Below, in pieces: positions 63,521 through 64,000 of a stretch of 64,000 nt of DNA (the first letter of the stretch is position 1; every line of letters begins with the position of its first letter). The DNA lies in the NCBI RefSeq assembly GCF_001522545.3, contig NC_031769.1, positions 11,388,861-11,452,860 on the forward strand. Reading direction: 5' to 3'. Made by a program: the position numbers and the translations under genes. The stretch comes from Parus major. Lineage: Eukaryota; Chordata; Aves; Passeriformes; Paridae. Below the pieces are notes generated by a model that was not told where the DNA came from, did not search any database, and was given only the letters and a program-made list of their open reading frames with translations.

Positions 63521-64000
63521 TGATGTGTTCACCATGCCTGGATACCTGGTGCTCACCATGCCACTCTATCACTCCCCCTCTCAGCAGGATATGGGGGTAT
63601 GGGTAGAAAAGATGGAGAAAAGCTTATGGGTCTAGAAAAAATTGTGGTTCTAGATAAATGCAGTTTAAACAGGCAAAATGAAAGGCTGTGAGTGGAAGCA
63701 TAGAAAACAAAATTCTCTACTTCCCATCAGCAGGGAATGTCCAGCCTTCAGGAAGCAGGGAATCAGTACAGGTAGAAGTTTCACAAGAACACAAATATAT
63801 TAACAAATACTCCCTGGGCCTCCTCCTTTCTCATAGCATTTATTGCTTGCCAGATGTCATGGGTTGGGTTCCCCCTGTGGTCAGCTGGGGTCAGCTGTCC
63901 TGGCTGTGTCCCCTCCCAAGGTCTGACTCAGCACCAGGCTGCAGGTGAGCAGGGATGCTGGAGAGACAGCCCTGCTGCTGTGGAAGCACTGCTCAGCTCA
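63521..64000 (-). mobile_element. Endogenous retrovirus LTR, minus strand, cut by window end
   Basis: Read on the minus strand, the sequence follows the layout of an LTR common in passerine genomes. A GCTGAGCAGTGCTTCCAC block lies near the window end, then 'GGGAGGGGACACAGCCAGGA' and 'CAGCTGACCCCAGCTGACC' (63878-63920), then an AATAAA-type box (TTTATT on the plus strand at 63839-63844). 'CCTGCTTCCTGAAGGCTGGA' and 'CTGATGGGAAGTAGAGAATT' (63712-63757), a 'GTTTAAACTGCATTTATCTA' stretch (63651-63670), and an 'ATATCCTGCTGAGAGGGGGA' stretch near 63572-63591 follow. The 3' edge lies near 63521. The 5' end is beyond 64000. No tRNA primer site, gag or pol follows on the left, so this is a solo LTR or the 3' LTR of a provirus whose body lies to the right. 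The short frames inside it are not genes. Confidence 0.75.

Noticed and set aside
63400..63948. Plus-strand frames of 68 and 86 codons at the right edge
   Set aside because: They lie largely within, and antisense to, the LTR; LTRs are noncoding.
1..64000. CRISPR arrays, tRNA or rRNA genes, prokaryotic operons
   Set aside because: No regularly spaced direct repeats, no tRNA A/B-box cloverleaf, no rRNA core motifs; the sequence is vertebrate noncoding DNA.

Overview
The window is vertebrate nuclear DNA, almost certainly from a bird and probably a passerine. The evidence is the repeat content: several CR1-type LINE 3' ends of the avian kind, older amniote CR1 and MIR-like remnants, and at the right edge a retroviral LTR that resembles LTRs common in songbird genomes. 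Base composition is AT-rich (roughly 38-40% GC by eye), there are no operons or ribosome-binding sites, and start-to-stop ORFs are short and scattered. The species cannot be named from the sequence alone.

No protein-coding gene, exon, tRNA, rRNA or CRISPR array can be supported. The longest open frame free of unknown bases is 157 codons. By a rough estimate, random sequence of this size and composition would give a frame of that length by chance. None of the frames reads as a known domain or is flanked by convincing splice sites. The window is best described as an intergenic gene desert or the inside of a very large intron.

Layout from left to right. Positions 1-2984 are unique AT-rich DNA with a 23-bp tandem duplication. 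Positions 2985-3705 hold an old amniote CR1 fragment, a pyrimidine tract and a second old repeat tail. Positions 3706-9867 are unique DNA with two hairpin-forming inverted repeats and a 29-bp duplication. Positions 9868-11215 carry two antisense CR1 3' ends and a sense MIR-like SINE; an antisense MIR-like SINE lies at 13545-13685. Positions 13686-20454 are unique and include a candidate conserved noncoding stretch. A roughly 730-bp CR1 copy, the longest here, lies at 20455-21185. Positions 21186-31729 are unique DNA with candidate regulatory stretches, the best being a perfect 11-bp inverted repeat at 27652-27688. Two more antisense CR1 copies lie at 31730-32005 and 34057-34420. A (CCCTT)n/(AAGGG)n satellite interrupted by 345 unknown bases lies at 37554-37975. 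A TAAT- and octamer-rich candidate element is at 41240-41530, followed by an AT microsatellite and a sense CR1 at 44010-44385. More CR1 debris occurs at 49440-49565, 51818-51955 and 55828-55882. A very old LINE fragment lies at 60490-60860. The window ends inside a minus-strand LTR (63521 to beyond 64000).

I found no previously undescribed biological system. The observations most worth checking are the noncoding candidates with unusual palindromic structure (27652-27688 and 41427-41474), the unresolved AAGGG array, and the LTR at the right edge, which is either solo or the 3' LTR of a provirus continuing beyond the window. Repeat family calls come from recognition of sequence patterns without a database search, and repeat boundaries are approximate to about 10-30 bases.
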